A stretch of 64,000 nt of DNA from Bacillus sp. Marseille-Q1617 (GCF_903645295.1 NZ_CAHJXM010000003.1:823682-887681); one strand, 5' to 3'; positions 1 through 8,805 are shown, counted from the stretch's first letter. Program-made: numbers and translations. Notes: generated from the sequence alone by a model not told the origin.

Positions 1-1122
1 CAGATGATCAAGGACCCATTCTTCCTGCTCGGCGCCTAATAATGTGCGTGAAGGATCCAGGGACTCTGCCGTCTGTGGAGAGCTTTTATCCCCATTCGCC
101 TGATCCGAACGATACTGGCGGGAATCGAGAACCATGAAATTAGCCAAGTTTCCGTATGAGAACTGACGGTAAAGCTGCATGTCCGCTCCGTGCGGCATCG
201 ACGATCGTCTCAGCGGCATATGTTCATAGTAGGCCTGATAAGCAGCGACACGCCGTTTTACGAACTCTTCGACAGACTGTCCTTTTTCAGGAATCATGTC
301 GGCATAGTTGTTCTCCACTTCATGGTCATCCCATGTGACCACCCAAGGGAAAGCCGCATGAGCAGCCTGCAAATCCTTGTCCGAACGGTATTGGGCATGA
401 CGGTTCCGGTAGTCCTCAAGAGAACGAATTTCCGGTCCTTTATGATGTCGTACATTACCTGTCTTTGCTACATACTCATCCGGACCATATTCATAAATAT
501 AGTCTCCAAGATGGAAAACGAGGTCGAGGTCTTCTTTTGCCATATGCTTGTAGGCAGTATAATAGCCGTGCTCATACTGCTGGCAGGAAGCAAAGGCGAA
601 AGAGAGGCTAGCAACATCTGCATTCCGTCCAGGAAGGGTTTTCGTTTTTCCAATCGGGCTGAAATCCTTCCCGACCTTGAACCGGTAATAGTATACTGTG
701 CCTGCTTCCAGGTTCCCTACCTCGGCATGGACGGAGTGTGCGAGGGCCGGACTTGCCACTTCCGTACCGCGCTGAACGATGCGGCGGAAATGTTCATCTT
801 TTGCGATCTCCCACTTCACGGGAATGTTACGGTCAGGCATACCGCCGCCATTAAGCGGGTCGACGGCTAAACGTGTCCATAACACGACACTGTCAGGAAG
901 CGGGTCACCGGAAGCCACCCCAAGTAAAAACGGATAATCCTGTAATCCCTCTTCTTCTGCAGACACAGAAAAGCCGCCCATCGACTGCGCAATCACCATT
1001 CCTAAAGAAATGCCAGCGACTTTTCCCGCGCCTTGAAGGAAGCTTCGGCGGTCGACCCCTTTATGTAAGGTCTCTTCATTAAGTTTCTGAATCCAATTTT
1101 CCATCGGTCTCTCATTTGTCAT
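1..1122 (-). CDS. phoD: PhoD-family alkaline phosphatase / phosphodiesterase (3' end beyond window)
   Basis: Secreted phosphate-scavenging metalloenzyme acting on phosphomonoesters and phosphodiesters outside the membrane. The first 374 residues are visible and the gene runs off the left edge. The N-terminus carries a twin-arginine motif (R25-R26-S-F-L) followed by a hydrophobic stretch and an A-rich cleavage region, the usual Tat export signal of PhoD. After it come the family blocks GVASGDPLPDSVVLWTR, SCQQYEHGYYTAY, HLGDYIYEYG and TWDDHEVENNY, which hold metal ligands (D, H, N). The ATG at 1122 is preceded by GAAAGGAG at a good distance. It stands alone on this strand with a long empty region upstream. 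PhoD genes are usually under phosphate control, but I see no clear Pho box. Family assignment is very secure. Confidence 0.95.
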   Translation of the reverse strand, partial: MTNERPMENWIQKLNEETLHKGVDRRSFLQGAGKVAGISLGMVIAQSMGGFSVSAEEEGLQDYPFLLGVASGDPLPDSVVLWTRLAVDPLNGGGMPDRNIPVKWEIAKDEHFRRIVQRGTEVASPALAHSVHAEVGNLEAGTVYYYRFKVGKDFSPIGKTKTLPGRNADVASLSFAFASCQQYEHGYYTAYKHMAKEDLDLVFHLGDYIYEYGPDEYVAKTGNVRHHKGPEIRSLEDYRNRHAQYRSDKDLQAAHAAFPWVVTWDDHEVENNYADMIPEKGQSVEEFVKRRVAAYQAYYEHMPLRRSSMPHGADMQLYRQFSYGNLANFMVLDSRQYRSDQANGDKSSPQTAESLDPSRTLLGAEQEEWVLDHL

Positions 1123-1931
1123 GCTGATGACTCCTTTCAAGAATCGATTGAATGTAACAACTCATAGTATAGGAGACCATTTTTAATTTGTTGTAAATGA
1201 ATGTAAATGGAGGATAGAACAGGAGGGTCGGCATTCCTGGGTAAAAAGATGGGTTATTGTTTAAATATTTCTATAATTGGGAGAACGTTAGCAGATTTCA
1301 CCATTTTTCTGTAGGCGGGAAGTCTTGGTTTTCTTAACATTGGTGAAAAGAAAACTATATAAATAAATGAATTCATCGTAATGGGTGAGGGGAGAGGGAA
1401 GCGTGCGGGGATATGGTCTGGGGCAGAGCCCGATTTACTGGAATCATAGGGACTTGGCTGCTTATGATTTAGTTGAGGGATGCTGTCTTAATTGAATTTG
1501 TTAGATAATATCAGAACGAATTCGATTATAACGAGGGTAACCCGATCGTTTAACTGGATTATAGATTATAGATAGCAGCGACAATCCTCATTTCGATAAT
1601 TAATCTTTGAATTTCGATAATACTTTTGAAGAAATCGATAATAAGAGAGTGAGCGTGGGGAAGGTGGGACTGGATTTTGTTTGATTAGGTGAGAAATGGG
1701 GGCAATTCGGCAGTAAATGATTGGGTTGGGGTGGATGAAAACTTGAATTTAGAAGAAACGTTCGAGTTTTGCATGTATTTTTATGAAAAAATGGTCTGTT
1801 TCCAAAGATTTTGTGGTCTGTCCCCAGCGGCGGAGATCTGATCCTGAACGAACGGAATGATATTTTCAACTGAAAAAATGAAACTCTTTTAATTCATAAT
1901 CCGTAGAATACTAATAATGAGGGGGGATTAT
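1123..1931. other. long intergenic region, no convincing gene
   Basis: About 800 bases with no reading frame that has both a ribosome binding site and protein-like composition. A 89-codon frame on the minus strand at 1600-1869 is low-complexity (F, P, S, N rich) and lacks a start signal. The region holds the three TCGATAAT repeats listed separately and a GTCTGTCCCC fragment near 1818 that resembles the dispersed palindrome family. Confidence 0.6.
1590..1642. repeat. three short direct repeats with 21-bp period
   Basis: ATTTCGATAAT at 1590-1600, ATTTCGATAAT at 1611-1621 and AAATCGATAAT at 1632-1642. Start-to-start spacing is 21 bp each time, two helical turns, so all copies face the same side of the helix. 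This geometry suits a repeated binding site, but nothing shows which protein would use it. Confidence 0.55.
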
Positions 1932-2243
1932 TTGAAAAAAATAATCGGAAAATCATTCGTGTCAGCTGCCGTCATAGCTTTAATTGTTTGGGTGGCAAGT
2001 ATCATTTTTTCTTTTACATATGGTGAGTGGAGCTTTTTTATTGGCCTTGGTTTATCGGTTGCCCTTTTCTTCTTTAACAGCAGTGGAGGGGCCTTATCAA
2101 AAGGAGCCACTATGGAAGCAAGTGAGGCAGGGTGGAAGATCCAAAAAGACAATGAACTTAAAGCAAATGTAGGATCGGTTTTTTATGGCTCCGTGCTATT
2201 TAACGTTATCAGTTTTTTCATAATGATGATTACTTATTTTTAA
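1932..2243 (+). CDS. small two/three-helix membrane protein, unknown function
   Basis: Hypothetical integral membrane protein of about 103 residues. I place the start at TTG 1932 (LKKIIGKSF) because GAGGGGG lies 7 bases upstream; the earlier in-frame ATG at 1917 would put that purine run inside the coding sequence. Hydrophobic segments cover roughly residues 8-25, 31-47 and 84-101, separated by a short polar loop with SKGATMEASEAGWKIQKDNE. A positive N-terminus and no signal cleavage site suggest a cytoplasmic N-end. It is followed by a hairpin and then an unrelated gene. I do not recognise a family. Confidence 0.6.
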   Translation: MKKIIGKSFVSAAVIALIVWVASIIFSFTYGEWSFFIGLGLSVALFFFNSSGGALSKGATMEASEAGWKIQKDNELKANVGSVFYGSVLFNVISFFIMMITYF

Positions 2244-2257
2244 ATAATTTCTGGGGT

Positions 2258-2297
2258 ACACTCATTTAAAAAAGTACCTGTCTTTTTAAATGAGTGT
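2258..2297 (+). terminator. hairpin after the small membrane protein gene
   Basis: Arms ACACTCATTTAAAAAAG (2258-2274) and CTTTTTAAATGAGTGT (2282-2297) pair over about 16 bp with one bulged A and a 7-base loop. There is no downstream T-run, so termination is probable rather than certain. Confidence 0.5.
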
Positions 2298-2356
2298 GTG
2301 GTCCGCCAAACACGGTGGGGGGCACACTCTGAACAGAATCGGTAGATTGGAGGAGC

Positions 2357-3001
2357 ATGATGAATAGGATAAGAAATTTAAAGACACTTACGGGACCTTT
2401 CCCTTATTTTAATGTTAATGATGCACCCCAATCACCGCATGAACTGTTTCTGGATTGGTTCCAATTAGCAGTTGATAAAGGCATTCCTGAACCTCACTCC
2501 ATGACTCTTTCTACAATAGACAACTTCGGTTTCCCGGATGCGCGTATACTCATCTTGAAAGATGTTGATGAGAAGGGCTGGTATTTTGCATCCAGCTCCC
2601 AAAGTGAAAAAGGGAAACAGATCGAGGCTCATCCCTATGTGGCGTTAACTTTTTACTGGCCGCTTATCGGAAGGCAGGTCAGGATACGGGGAAAAGCAAT
2701 GAAAATGGATGAAGAACAGAACAGCAAGGATTTTTTAAGCAGGGGTACAGTGGCCCGGGCCATTGCTTTATTGGGTAAACAAAGTGCCATTTTAAATGAT
2801 CAGCAAGAATTTGAAGAGGCATTAAGCAAGCAAATCCAACAGATGAAACTGGATCCAGATCAAGTAGACCCGCATTGGACTTTGTACAGAGTGGAAGCAA
2901 ATTCTGTGGAGTTTTGGCAAGCGGATGAAGACCGCAAACATATAAGACTGCGTTATGAATTAGAAAGAGAAACGTGGTTGAAGGATCGATTATATCCATA
3001 G
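2357..3001 (+). CDS. pyridoxamine 5'-phosphate oxidase family protein (PdxH-like)
   Basis: FMN-dependent oxidase fold that would convert pyridoxine/pyridoxamine 5'-phosphate to pyridoxal 5'-phosphate in the cytoplasm. At 214 residues it matches PdxH length. The N-terminal half has the split-barrel motifs PHSMTLSTID, PDARILILKDVDEKGWYFASS and SEKGKQIEAHPYVALTFYWP with QVRIRGKA. The C-terminal dimerisation block is present (VEFWQADEDRKHIRLRYE) and the protein ends in DRLYP, comparable to the R-L-x-P end of true PdxH. GGAGG at 2349-2353 suits ATG 2360 slightly better than ATG 2357. Many Bacillaceae make PLP by PdxST instead, so salvage or a related oxidation is possible. It is a single-gene unit followed by a strong terminator. 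Confidence 0.8.
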   Translation: MMNRIRNLKTLTGPFPYFNVNDAPQSPHELFLDWFQLAVDKGIPEPHSMTLSTIDNFGFPDARILILKDVDEKGWYFASSSQSEKGKQIEAHPYVALTFYWPLIGRQVRIRGKAMKMDEEQNSKDFLSRGTVARAIALLGKQSAILNDQQEFEEALSKQIQQMKLDPDQVDPHWTLYRVEANSVEFWQADEDRKHIRLRYELERETWLKDRLYP

Positions 3002-3098
3002 TAACCGTATTCCTTAATTTCTACAATTTTAATTGGAGGAAGAAGTATTTTAAATAAGATGAATAAGAAGTGGTAAGTTCATAGTCGTCATAAAATCA

Positions 3099-3142
3099 GG
3101 ACCAGTTTTTCGGTTAATGAATCCGGGGAATTGGTCCTTTTT
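3099..3142 (+). terminator. rho-independent terminator
   Basis: GGACCAGTTTTTCGG (3099-3113) pairs with CCGGGGAATTGGTCC (3123-3137) over 15 positions including four G-T pairs, around a 9-base loop, followed by TTTTT. Confidence 0.8.
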
Positions 3143-3235
3143 GGGATTTCATTATGTGGTGTTATTTTTATTTTAAATATTTGGAGTGTAAAAAGCCCCG
3201 AGTAGGGAGCAGCCAATGGATTTATTAACCATTCT

Positions 3236-3370
3236 TTAATGAGTCTTCTTATCGATTCTTAAAAGTAACGAGATGATAATTGTGCTGAAGATGCTTGTAA
3301 GGATAGCGCTTCCTATCCCTATCCAAAAAATTGAGTTATTCCTCGATGCTTGATTCGTATGTCGTGTCAT
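3236..3370 (-). CDS. 44-residue single-helix membrane peptide
   Basis: Short gene with AAGGAG seven bases before ATG 3370. The product is MTRHTNQASRNNSIFWIGIG followed by a hydrophobic helix (residues about 14-37, rich in I, L, S, T) and a positive tail RIDKKTH. It is the last of three consecutive small membrane-protein genes on this strand, downstream of the 63- and 78-codon genes and divergent from the germinant receptor operon. The ribosome binding site, stop and membrane-helix composition support a real gene. Function unknown; a role in spores is only a guess from position. Confidence 0.6.
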   Translation of the reverse strand: MTRHTNQASRNNSIFWIGIGSAILTSIFSTIIISLLLRIDKKTH

Positions 3371-3417
3371 TTGCTATTCTCCTTGGGTATCGATTAAATT
3401 TTTGTTTACTAATGCTT

Positions 3418-3609
3418 TTAATTCGTCCTTCTACCAGCTTTTATAATAATGATGGTTTGTAAAGTTGAATACAAAATACCAAAAAGGGTTAACGCGATGC
3501 CGCTTACAATAAAGCGTTTCCGGTTCAGTTCTTGTCCCAGATGTGTGAAATATAAATGAACAAGTGTACACGTGATCATTAAGAGGATGGAAGGCAGAGA
3601 TTTCTTCAT
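3418..3609 (-). CDS. 63-residue two-helix membrane protein
   Basis: Small hydrophobic protein with AGAGGTG before ATG 3609. Two predicted membrane segments (about residues 5-22 and 33-54) are linked by a short charged loop (GQELNRKRF), and the C-terminus is positive (KAGRRTN). It sits between two other tiny membrane-protein genes on the minus strand. Spacing of 47 bases to the next gene and about 90 from the previous one fits a common transcript. No family recognised. Confidence 0.6.
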   Translation of the reverse strand: MKKSLPSILLMITCTLVHLYFTHLGQELNRKRFIVSGIALTLFGILYSTLQTIIIIKAGRRTN

Positions 3610-3697
3610 GTAAAATACACCTCTTTCTATGTTTGTTGATTATAATTTTTTTCTTGGATTTAAAAAAGTATTCCTAAGAAGGGTCTCCGGGACATGA

Positions 3698-3925
3698 TTA
3701 CCTACCTGTTTTCTTTTTGCCCTTTATAAAATAATAGGCAGTTTCAGCGAAAAATAGAAATAGGAGGAAATAGAGCACGAATAATTCGACCACTTCCATT
3801 ACCTGAAATGGACTGACCGTATTTTGCCAGGCCTGCGATATATCAAACCCCTGCAGGATATCGAGGCTTAGGGAAAAAGCCATTAAACATCCCAACATTA
3901 AAAGGGATATACCCATGATTTTCAT
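3698..3925 (-). CDS. small two-helix membrane protein divergent from gerK
   Basis: About 75 residues: a hydrophobic N-terminal helix (MKIMGISLLMLGCLMAFSLS), a polar stretch around DISQAWQNTVSPFQ, then a second long aromatic-rich helix and a basic end KGKKKTGR. An AGGAGGAG box precedes both a GTG (3934, only 3 bases away) and ATG 3925; the ATG has the more plausible distance. It is the first gene of a divergent unit sharing a ~130-bp promoter region with the gerKA-type gene. Small membrane proteins encoded next to ger operons (the GerD/GerAB-helper idea) are one possible reading, but similarity is not evident. Confidence 0.55.
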   Translation of the reverse strand: MKIMGISLLMLGCLMAFSLSLDILQGFDISQAWQNTVSPFQVMEVVELFVLYFLLFLFFAETAYYFIKGKKKTGR

Positions 3926-4056
3926 GCGGATCACTCTCCTCCTACTAGGTTTTCTTTTTGGTCCGGTATCATACAGTCATATCTTTTGTTAAAAATTACA
4001 TAATAACCCCTGATAGGGTTAAAGTAATAAAAAATAAAAGAAGGGTGCCTGATTGT

Positions 4057-5679
4057 ATGTCTTCGTTCTTTAAAGGTCGAAAACGAAAAAAGAAACTGCA
4101 GCCGGATGCTGAAAATCAAGCTGCGGTTCACTCGGAAGACCATATACAAGAGTCATTATCAGCCAACCTTGACATCATTCGACAGAAAACGGGCAACAGT
4201 TCAGACGTCGTCGTTCGTCAATTGAAATTGGGGAGATACTCCGATATTAAAACAGCCATTGTGTATATCGAAGGAATCGTAGACAATCAATCGATTGAAG
4301 AGTTCTTACTGCAATCCATGATGAAAGATGATGATAAAGAAAAAGTGATTCAGGAGGATGCGTTGGATCGGATCTCTGAAGACATGATGACGGTTGGTAA
4401 CGTGTCATCCTTCAATACTTGGGATGACCTGTTTTTATCCTTAATGGCAGGTGATACCATTGTCCTGGTGGATGGTATAGCCAAGGCTCTGAGTGCATGT
4501 ACGCAAGGTGGAGAAAAACGTCCAATATCAGAATCCACCACTCAAATGGTGGTCCGCGGTCCCAAAGGAGCGTTTACAGAGTCGATTGCGACGAATACAT
4601 CCATGGTACGCCGCATTATTAAGACTCCCGATTTATGGATGGAGTCCTTTAAGGTTGGCCGCGTGACCAAAACAGATGTGACGCTTATGTACATAAACGG
4701 CATTGCCAATGATCAAGTGATTGAAGAAGTCCGCCAGCGATTAAACAAGATTGACATTGACAGCATTTTGGAATCAGGCTATATCGAACAATTAATTGAA
4801 GATCAAACCATGACGCCATTTCCAACTATTTTCAACACCGAAAGACCGGATGTTGTGGCAGGGAATCTGTTTGAGGGAAGGATTGCGATTTTTGTCGATG
4901 GAACGCCTTTTGTACTGATTGCCCCTGCTGTGTTTATTCAATTTTTCCAATCGGCTGAGGACTATTATATGCGTTTTGATATTGCGACATCGATCCGACT
5001 TTTACGTATTTTGATGTTTTTCATTTCGCTTATTGCCCCTGCTACCTTTGTGGCAGTCACAACCTACCACCAGGAAATGGTTCCCACAACACTCATAGTG
5101 GCCATTGCAGCCCAGAGGGAAGCCGTGCCTTTTCCCGCATTCGTGGAAGCTCTACTTATGGAAATAACCTTTGAAATCTTAAGGGAAGCAGGGATCCGCC
5201 TGCCTAAAGCGATTGGGTCGGCTGTATCCATTGTCGGCGCCCTTGTTATTGGACAGGCAGCGGTTCAAGCGAGCATTGTGTCACCTGCTATGGTCATTAT
5301 CGTATCGATCACGGCGATTGCCAGTTTTGCCACTCCGTCTTTTGATATGGCCATTTCTGTCCGGTTGCTTCGTTTTTTGTTTATGATAAGTGCAGCCACA
5401 TTTGGTTTCTACGGAATCATTTTAATCCTTCTGATGATGGTCGTCCATCTATGCAGCTTACGTTCATTCGGGGTGCCCTATATGGCCCCGTTTGCTCCCT
5501 TTACTCCTGTAAATAATGGAGATACATTCATAAGGCTGCCATGGTGGACACTAAGACAAAGACCACGCTTAATAAGTGCGAATACCCGACGGGAAGGTAA
5601 GAGTCAGCGTCCTCAGCCTCCTGCATCCCGCGGTATGGTCAATCGGGATTTTGAAGAAGGTGGCAGAAATGAAGCATAA
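4057..5679 (+). CDS. gerKA: spore germinant receptor subunit A (GerKA/GerAA family)
   Basis: A subunit of the inner-spore-membrane receptor complex that senses nutrients and triggers germination. I use ATG 4057 (MSSFFKGRKRKKK), which gives 540 residues, the normal size, and the basic start typical of GerKA; the longer frame begins at 3958 without a good ribosome binding site. The soluble N-terminal half contains MKDDDKEKVIQEDALDRISE and LMAGDTIVLVDG, then GPKGAFTESIATNTSMVRRI, a family hallmark. The C-terminal half has membrane helices beginning near residue 330 and the conserved APATFVAVTTYHQEMVPTT block. The basic tail ends with an arginine-rich segment. The stop overlaps the start of the C subunit by 11 bases, so translation is coupled. 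Expression would be forespore-specific (sigma G); I could not define the promoter. Confidence 0.95.
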   Translation: MSSFFKGRKRKKKLQPDAENQAAVHSEDHIQESLSANLDIIRQKTGNSSDVVVRQLKLGRYSDIKTAIVYIEGIVDNQSIEEFLLQSMMKDDDKEKVIQEDALDRISEDMMTVGNVSSFNTWDDLFLSLMAGDTIVLVDGIAKALSACTQGGEKRPISESTTQMVVRGPKGAFTESIATNTSMVRRIIKTPDLWMESFKVGRVTKTDVTLMYINGIANDQVIEEVRQRLNKIDIDSILESGYIEQLIEDQTMTPFPTIFNTERPDVVAGNLFEGRIAIFVDGTPFVLIAPAVFIQFFQSAEDYYMRFDIATSIRLLRILMFFISLIAPATFVAVTTYHQEMVPTTLIVAIAAQREAVPFPAFVEALLMEITFEILREAGIRLPKAIGSAVSIVGALVIGQAAVQASIVSPAMVIIVSITAIASFATPSFDMAISVRLLRFLFMISAATFGFYGIILILLMMVVHLCSLRSFGVPYMAPFAPFTPVNNGDTFIRLPWWTLRQRPRLISANTRREGKSQRPQPPASRGMVNRDFEEGGRNEA

Positions 5680-6892
5680 GCTGGTTTTCCTTATCGTGTG
5701 GATGACAATCGCCGTCTTGTTATCAGGTTGCTGGAGCAAAAAAGAGTTAACTGATCTTGCAATCGTGGCGGCCATGGGAGTAGATAAAACAGAAGAAGGG
5801 AAATATGCCCTGACACTTCAAATTATCAATCCCGGGAATGTGGCTGGAGGCATACGCGGGGGTGGTAATCAAAGCCCGCCTGTTACAATCTATTCGGCTA
5901 CAGGTAATAATTTGGTGGAAGCAAGCAGGAGTGCATCCAGCAAAATATCCCGAAGAATATATTATGCACATACTAACCTGGTGGTCGTCGGGGAGAACCT
6001 GGCAAGAGAAGAAGGAGTGGATACAATCATCGATGCGATCGATCGGGATCATGAATTTCGAATTACCACAACCATGGTGATTACGCATCAATCAACTGCA
6101 GAAGAACTAGTGAAGGCATTAACCCCCGTTGATAAGATACCGGCTAACAAGGTGCTGAAAACCCTGGAATTCACCCAAAAGATTGGGGGGAAAAGCATTA
6201 AGACATCGGTTCAAGACGTCATGAAGGGCCTGCAATCCCCAAATGGGGATACCGTGGTATCAGGGTTCCGTCTTGCAGGAAATCCCAAGCATGCCAGCCA
6301 GTTAGAGAACATTCAGGAAAGTGAGCCTGAATCTACCCTTCAAGCCAGTGGGATCGCCATAATAAAAGAAGGAAAACTAGTCGATTGGTTGTATGGGACA
6401 AAAGCCAGAGGAACGGTATGGATTCTGGATAAAATCAAAGGGACAAACATCAACATCGATTGGAAAGGAAAAAAAGATGCCATCTCCTATCAAACTGTCC
6501 GTCAAAAAACGGATGTATCAGCGGATGTGAAGAATGGCCGCCCCACGATCTCTATTCATACCCGCATGGAAGGAGCCATAGGGGAAATGAATGTACCGGT
6601 GGATATAACAGATGTGAAGGTTATATCAAAAATGGAAAAAGAATTGGAAAAAGAGGTTAAAAAAGAAATAAAAAGAGCGATTGAACAGGCTCAAGAAAAT
6701 AAAGCAGATATCTTTGAGTTTGGAGATGTCATCCGACGTTCAAATCCGAATGACTGGAAGAGGCTGAAGCCGATGTGGAATGAGGTGTATTTTCCAGAAT
6801 TGAAGGTGGATATTACGGTCGAAGCCTACATCCGTCGTGCCGGCTTACGAAATAAATCGTTTCTTTCAAGTATCGAAGAAAACCAACAGTGA
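5669..6892 (+). CDS. gerKC: spore germinant receptor subunit C lipoprotein (GerKC/GerAC family)
   Basis: Lipid-anchored C subunit of the receptor complex. ATG 5669 lies inside the end of the A gene with GAAGAAGGTGG upstream and gives 407 residues. The signal peptide MKHKLVFLIVWMTIAVLLSGCW ends in a lipobox (LSGC), so the mature protein starts at a diacylglycerol-modified cysteine in LSGCWSKKELTDLA, the classic GerAC start. Internal family blocks include AAMGVDKTEEGKYALTLQIINP, RIYYAHTNLVVVGENLA and RLKPMWNEVYFPELKVDITVE near the end. The A-C-B gene order matches the gerK arrangement of B. subtilis. Confidence 0.95.
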   Translation: MKHKLVFLIVWMTIAVLLSGCWSKKELTDLAIVAAMGVDKTEEGKYALTLQIINPGNVAGGIRGGGNQSPPVTIYSATGNNLVEASRSASSKISRRIYYAHTNLVVVGENLAREEGVDTIIDAIDRDHEFRITTTMVITHQSTAEELVKALTPVDKIPANKVLKTLEFTQKIGGKSIKTSVQDVMKGLQSPNGDTVVSGFRLAGNPKHASQLENIQESEPESTLQASGIAIIKEGKLVDWLYGTKARGTVWILDKIKGTNINIDWKGKKDAISYQTVRQKTDVSADVKNGRPTISIHTRMEGAIGEMNVPVDITDVKVISKMEKELEKEVKKEIKRAIEQAQENKADIFEFGDVIRRSNPNDWKRLKPMWNEVYFPELKVDITVEAYIRRAGLRNKSFLSSIEENQQ

Positions 6893-6913
6893 TGAAAAGG
6901 AGGTACCAGCAGA

Positions 6914-8017
6914 GTGGAGAAAGCAAAAATCAGTGCCAGCCAGCTCTTTGTCTTAATGGTTTTGTTTGAACTGGGGAGTGCTTTACTAGTACCCCTTGCG
7001 ATAGACGCAAAACAGGACGCCTGGTTAGCCATTCTGCTGGGAATGGCAGTCAGTTTTGTTCTTTTACTTGTCTATCATCAACTTTATTGGTATTATCCCG
7101 ACCTTTTGCCTACAGAGTACATACAAAAGATCGTGGGAAAAGTGCCTGGCGCCGTCATTGCCTTTCTTTATCTTTTTTACTTTATGTATGATGCCTCCAG
7201 GATCCTTCGCGATTTTGGTGAAATGCTGTTAACCTTTGCCTATCCTGAAACTCCGCTGTTCATTGCAAATGCATTGTTAATACTGGTCATTATCTATATG
7301 GTGCGAAAAGGGATCGAGGTCATCGCGAGATCGGGAGAACTGCTTTTTATCCTAATGTTTATGCTTTCGGTCATTGGGTTTATATTGATTGTGAGTTCTG
7401 GTTTAATCGATATGACCAACTTACAACCCGTACTTGAAGAAGGAATTGTCCCTGTCCTGAAAGTGGTATTTACTCAAACCTTATATTTCCCCTTTGCAGA
7501 AGTGTTTGTGTTCACCATGATATTGCCGTATTTGAACAATCCCAAGAAGGTAAGGCTGACGATGTTTTGTGCAACAGGATTAAGTGGAATCAATTTGATT
7601 CTTACGATGCTCATTAACATTAGCGTGCTTGGTGTAGACCTGACTGCACGTTCCCAATTTCCGCTTCTTAGTACGGTTCAAACTATCCAGGTAGCTGATT
7701 TCCTGGAACGCCTGGATGTGTTTTTTATGCTTGCCTTAGTGATTGGGATTTTCTTTAAGATAAGTGTGTTGTTTTATGCAGCTGTCATAGGATCCGCCAG
7801 CTTATTTAAGGTTAAATCGCCTTCACGGCTCTGTTATCCATTGGGTCTCGTCGTCTTATTTATGTCGATGACGATTGCGAGCAATTTCCAAGAGCATATC
7901 CATGAAGGATTAAAGATCGTGATGTTTGTCTTACATATTCCGCTCTTAGTGATCATTCCTATCTTCCTTCTTCTGGTTGCGTTCTTGAGAAATCGGAAGA
8001 AGAAAAGTGAGTTTTAA
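6914..8017 (+). CDS. gerKB: spore germinant receptor subunit B (GerKB/GerAB family permease)
   Basis: Integral membrane subunit of the germinant receptor, related to amino-acid permeases, and the likely germinant-binding subunit. It has 367 residues starting at GTG 6914 with AAAGGAGGT ten bases upstream. Ten hydrophobic helices can be counted. Family features include the N-terminal ISASQLFVLMVLFELGSALLVP, the YLFYFMYDASRILRDFGEML segment and the PFAEVFVFTMILPYLN block. The positive tail is RNRKKKSEF. Starting 21 bases after the C gene, it completes the tricistronic receptor operon. Which nutrient is sensed cannot be read from sequence. Confidence 0.95.
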   Translation: MEKAKISASQLFVLMVLFELGSALLVPLAIDAKQDAWLAILLGMAVSFVLLLVYHQLYWYYPDLLPTEYIQKIVGKVPGAVIAFLYLFYFMYDASRILRDFGEMLLTFAYPETPLFIANALLILVIIYMVRKGIEVIARSGELLFILMFMLSVIGFILIVSSGLIDMTNLQPVLEEGIVPVLKVVFTQTLYFPFAEVFVFTMILPYLNNPKKVRLTMFCATGLSGINLILTMLINISVLGVDLTARSQFPLLSTVQTIQVADFLERLDVFFMLALVIGIFFKISVLFYAAVIGSASLFKVKSPSRLCYPLGLVVLFMSMTIASNFQEHIHEGLKIVMFVLHIPLLVIIPIFLLLVAFLRNRKKKSEF

Positions 8018-8073
8018 GGGTGAGGGGAGATAGGAACATTTTATAAGAAAACTCCGCTTCATAATCCAATCAT

Positions 8074-8125
8074 ATGGGTCTGTCCCCCGGTAAACGAAAG
8101 CATGCATGCCCGGGAGCAGGCCCAT
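8074..8125. repeat. GC-rich imperfect palindrome (GGGACAGG family, copy D)
   Basis: ATGGGTCTGTCCCCCGG (8074-8090) faces CCCGGGAGCAGGCCCAT (8109-8125). It shares the GG-CTG-CCC/GGG-CAGGCCC plan of the copies at 12052-12110, 12757-12806 and 12941-12990. It lies between the convergent gerKB and glyoxalase genes and could also act as a terminator. Confidence 0.55.
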
Positions 8126-8141
8126 GTTATTGGGGCGCAAC

Positions 8142-8516
8142 TCACCAGTGCACTTGAAGTTTATTCCCATTTGGATCGTAAAAGTGAAAATAGGCATGTC
8201 CATTATCTTCTTGTATATCCTCAACCCTGACGCCATGATCTGCTAGATGTTCATGGAATTTAGATAATTCAGGACTGGTAAAGCCAATGTTAAAGGCTGG
8301 CTCATTATTCATTGTAAAATGTGCATAGGTTTCATCAGCAGTTGGGACTAAGATAAGTAAAAATGGTCCATCATTTATTTTTATAACCGCATATGGATCC
8401 TCTGTAATGGTCAGCAATTGCAGTCCCAACACGTCCCTATACCACTGTGCAGACTCCTCTAAATCTCGTACAGGGATTCTAATGTAATGGACTTGTTCAA
8501 TGAACGATTTACTCAT
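8142..8516 (-). CDS. VOC (glyoxalase/bleomycin-resistance) superfamily protein
   Basis: 124-residue protein of the vicinal-oxygen-chelate fold. Two beta-alpha-beta-beta-beta units are visible: the first starts VHYIRIPVRDLEESAQWYRDVLGL, the second runs NIGFTSPELSKFHEHLADHG to the ending FHFYDPNGNKLQVHW, the standard D-P-x-G-N-x-L-x signature. AAAGGAGAG precedes ATG 8516. The likely first metal ligand is the histidine at VHYIRI and a late acidic ligand may be replaced, since the last block ends in QVHW rather than EL. The substrate is not predictable: lyase, dioxygenase or antibiotic-binding relatives all share this pattern. Confidence 0.85.
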   Translation of the reverse strand: MSKSFIEQVHYIRIPVRDLEESAQWYRDVLGLQLLTITEDPYAVIKINDGPFLLILVPTADETYAHFTMNNEPAFNIGFTSPELSKFHEHLADHGVRVEDIQEDNGHAYFHFYDPNGNKLQVHW

Positions 8517-8805
8517 TGTTTATCTCTCCTTTATTTAATTGAATATAAGGATTCAAAACCTATCTCCCGCGCTTCTAAAAGGCTCCTGCTTAAAAGTAAG
8601 AATCCACTTATATACTAACATAATTTTACATATTATAATCTGTAAATTCTGAATAAAACTAATAGATATAACGGTAAGTGATGGTTAAGACGGTAATAAG
8701 GATTGAAGAAAAGCGGATGAGTGATAATAAGGAATGCATAATTTTGGAACCAACGCCCGTTTCAATCGTAAATAAAGTAAAGACTTTTTAGGGGGAGGCA
8801 GAATC

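Noticed and set aside
190..870. 226-codon plus-strand frame
   Set aside because: It is the reverse shadow of the phoD coding sequence, whose motifs and Tat signal are clear on the minus strand.
1600..1869. 89-codon minus-strand frame
   Set aside because: Low-complexity F/P/S/N-rich sequence, no ribosome binding site, overlaps the phased repeats.
3030..3076. Five-codon leader peptide after GGAGGAAG
   Set aside because: Too short and followed by a plain terminator of the upstream gene; no regulatory logic visible.
3935..4056. Sigma G promoter for the gerK operon (CATACA near 3970)
   Set aside because: No matching -35 element at the right distance; not supported by eye.
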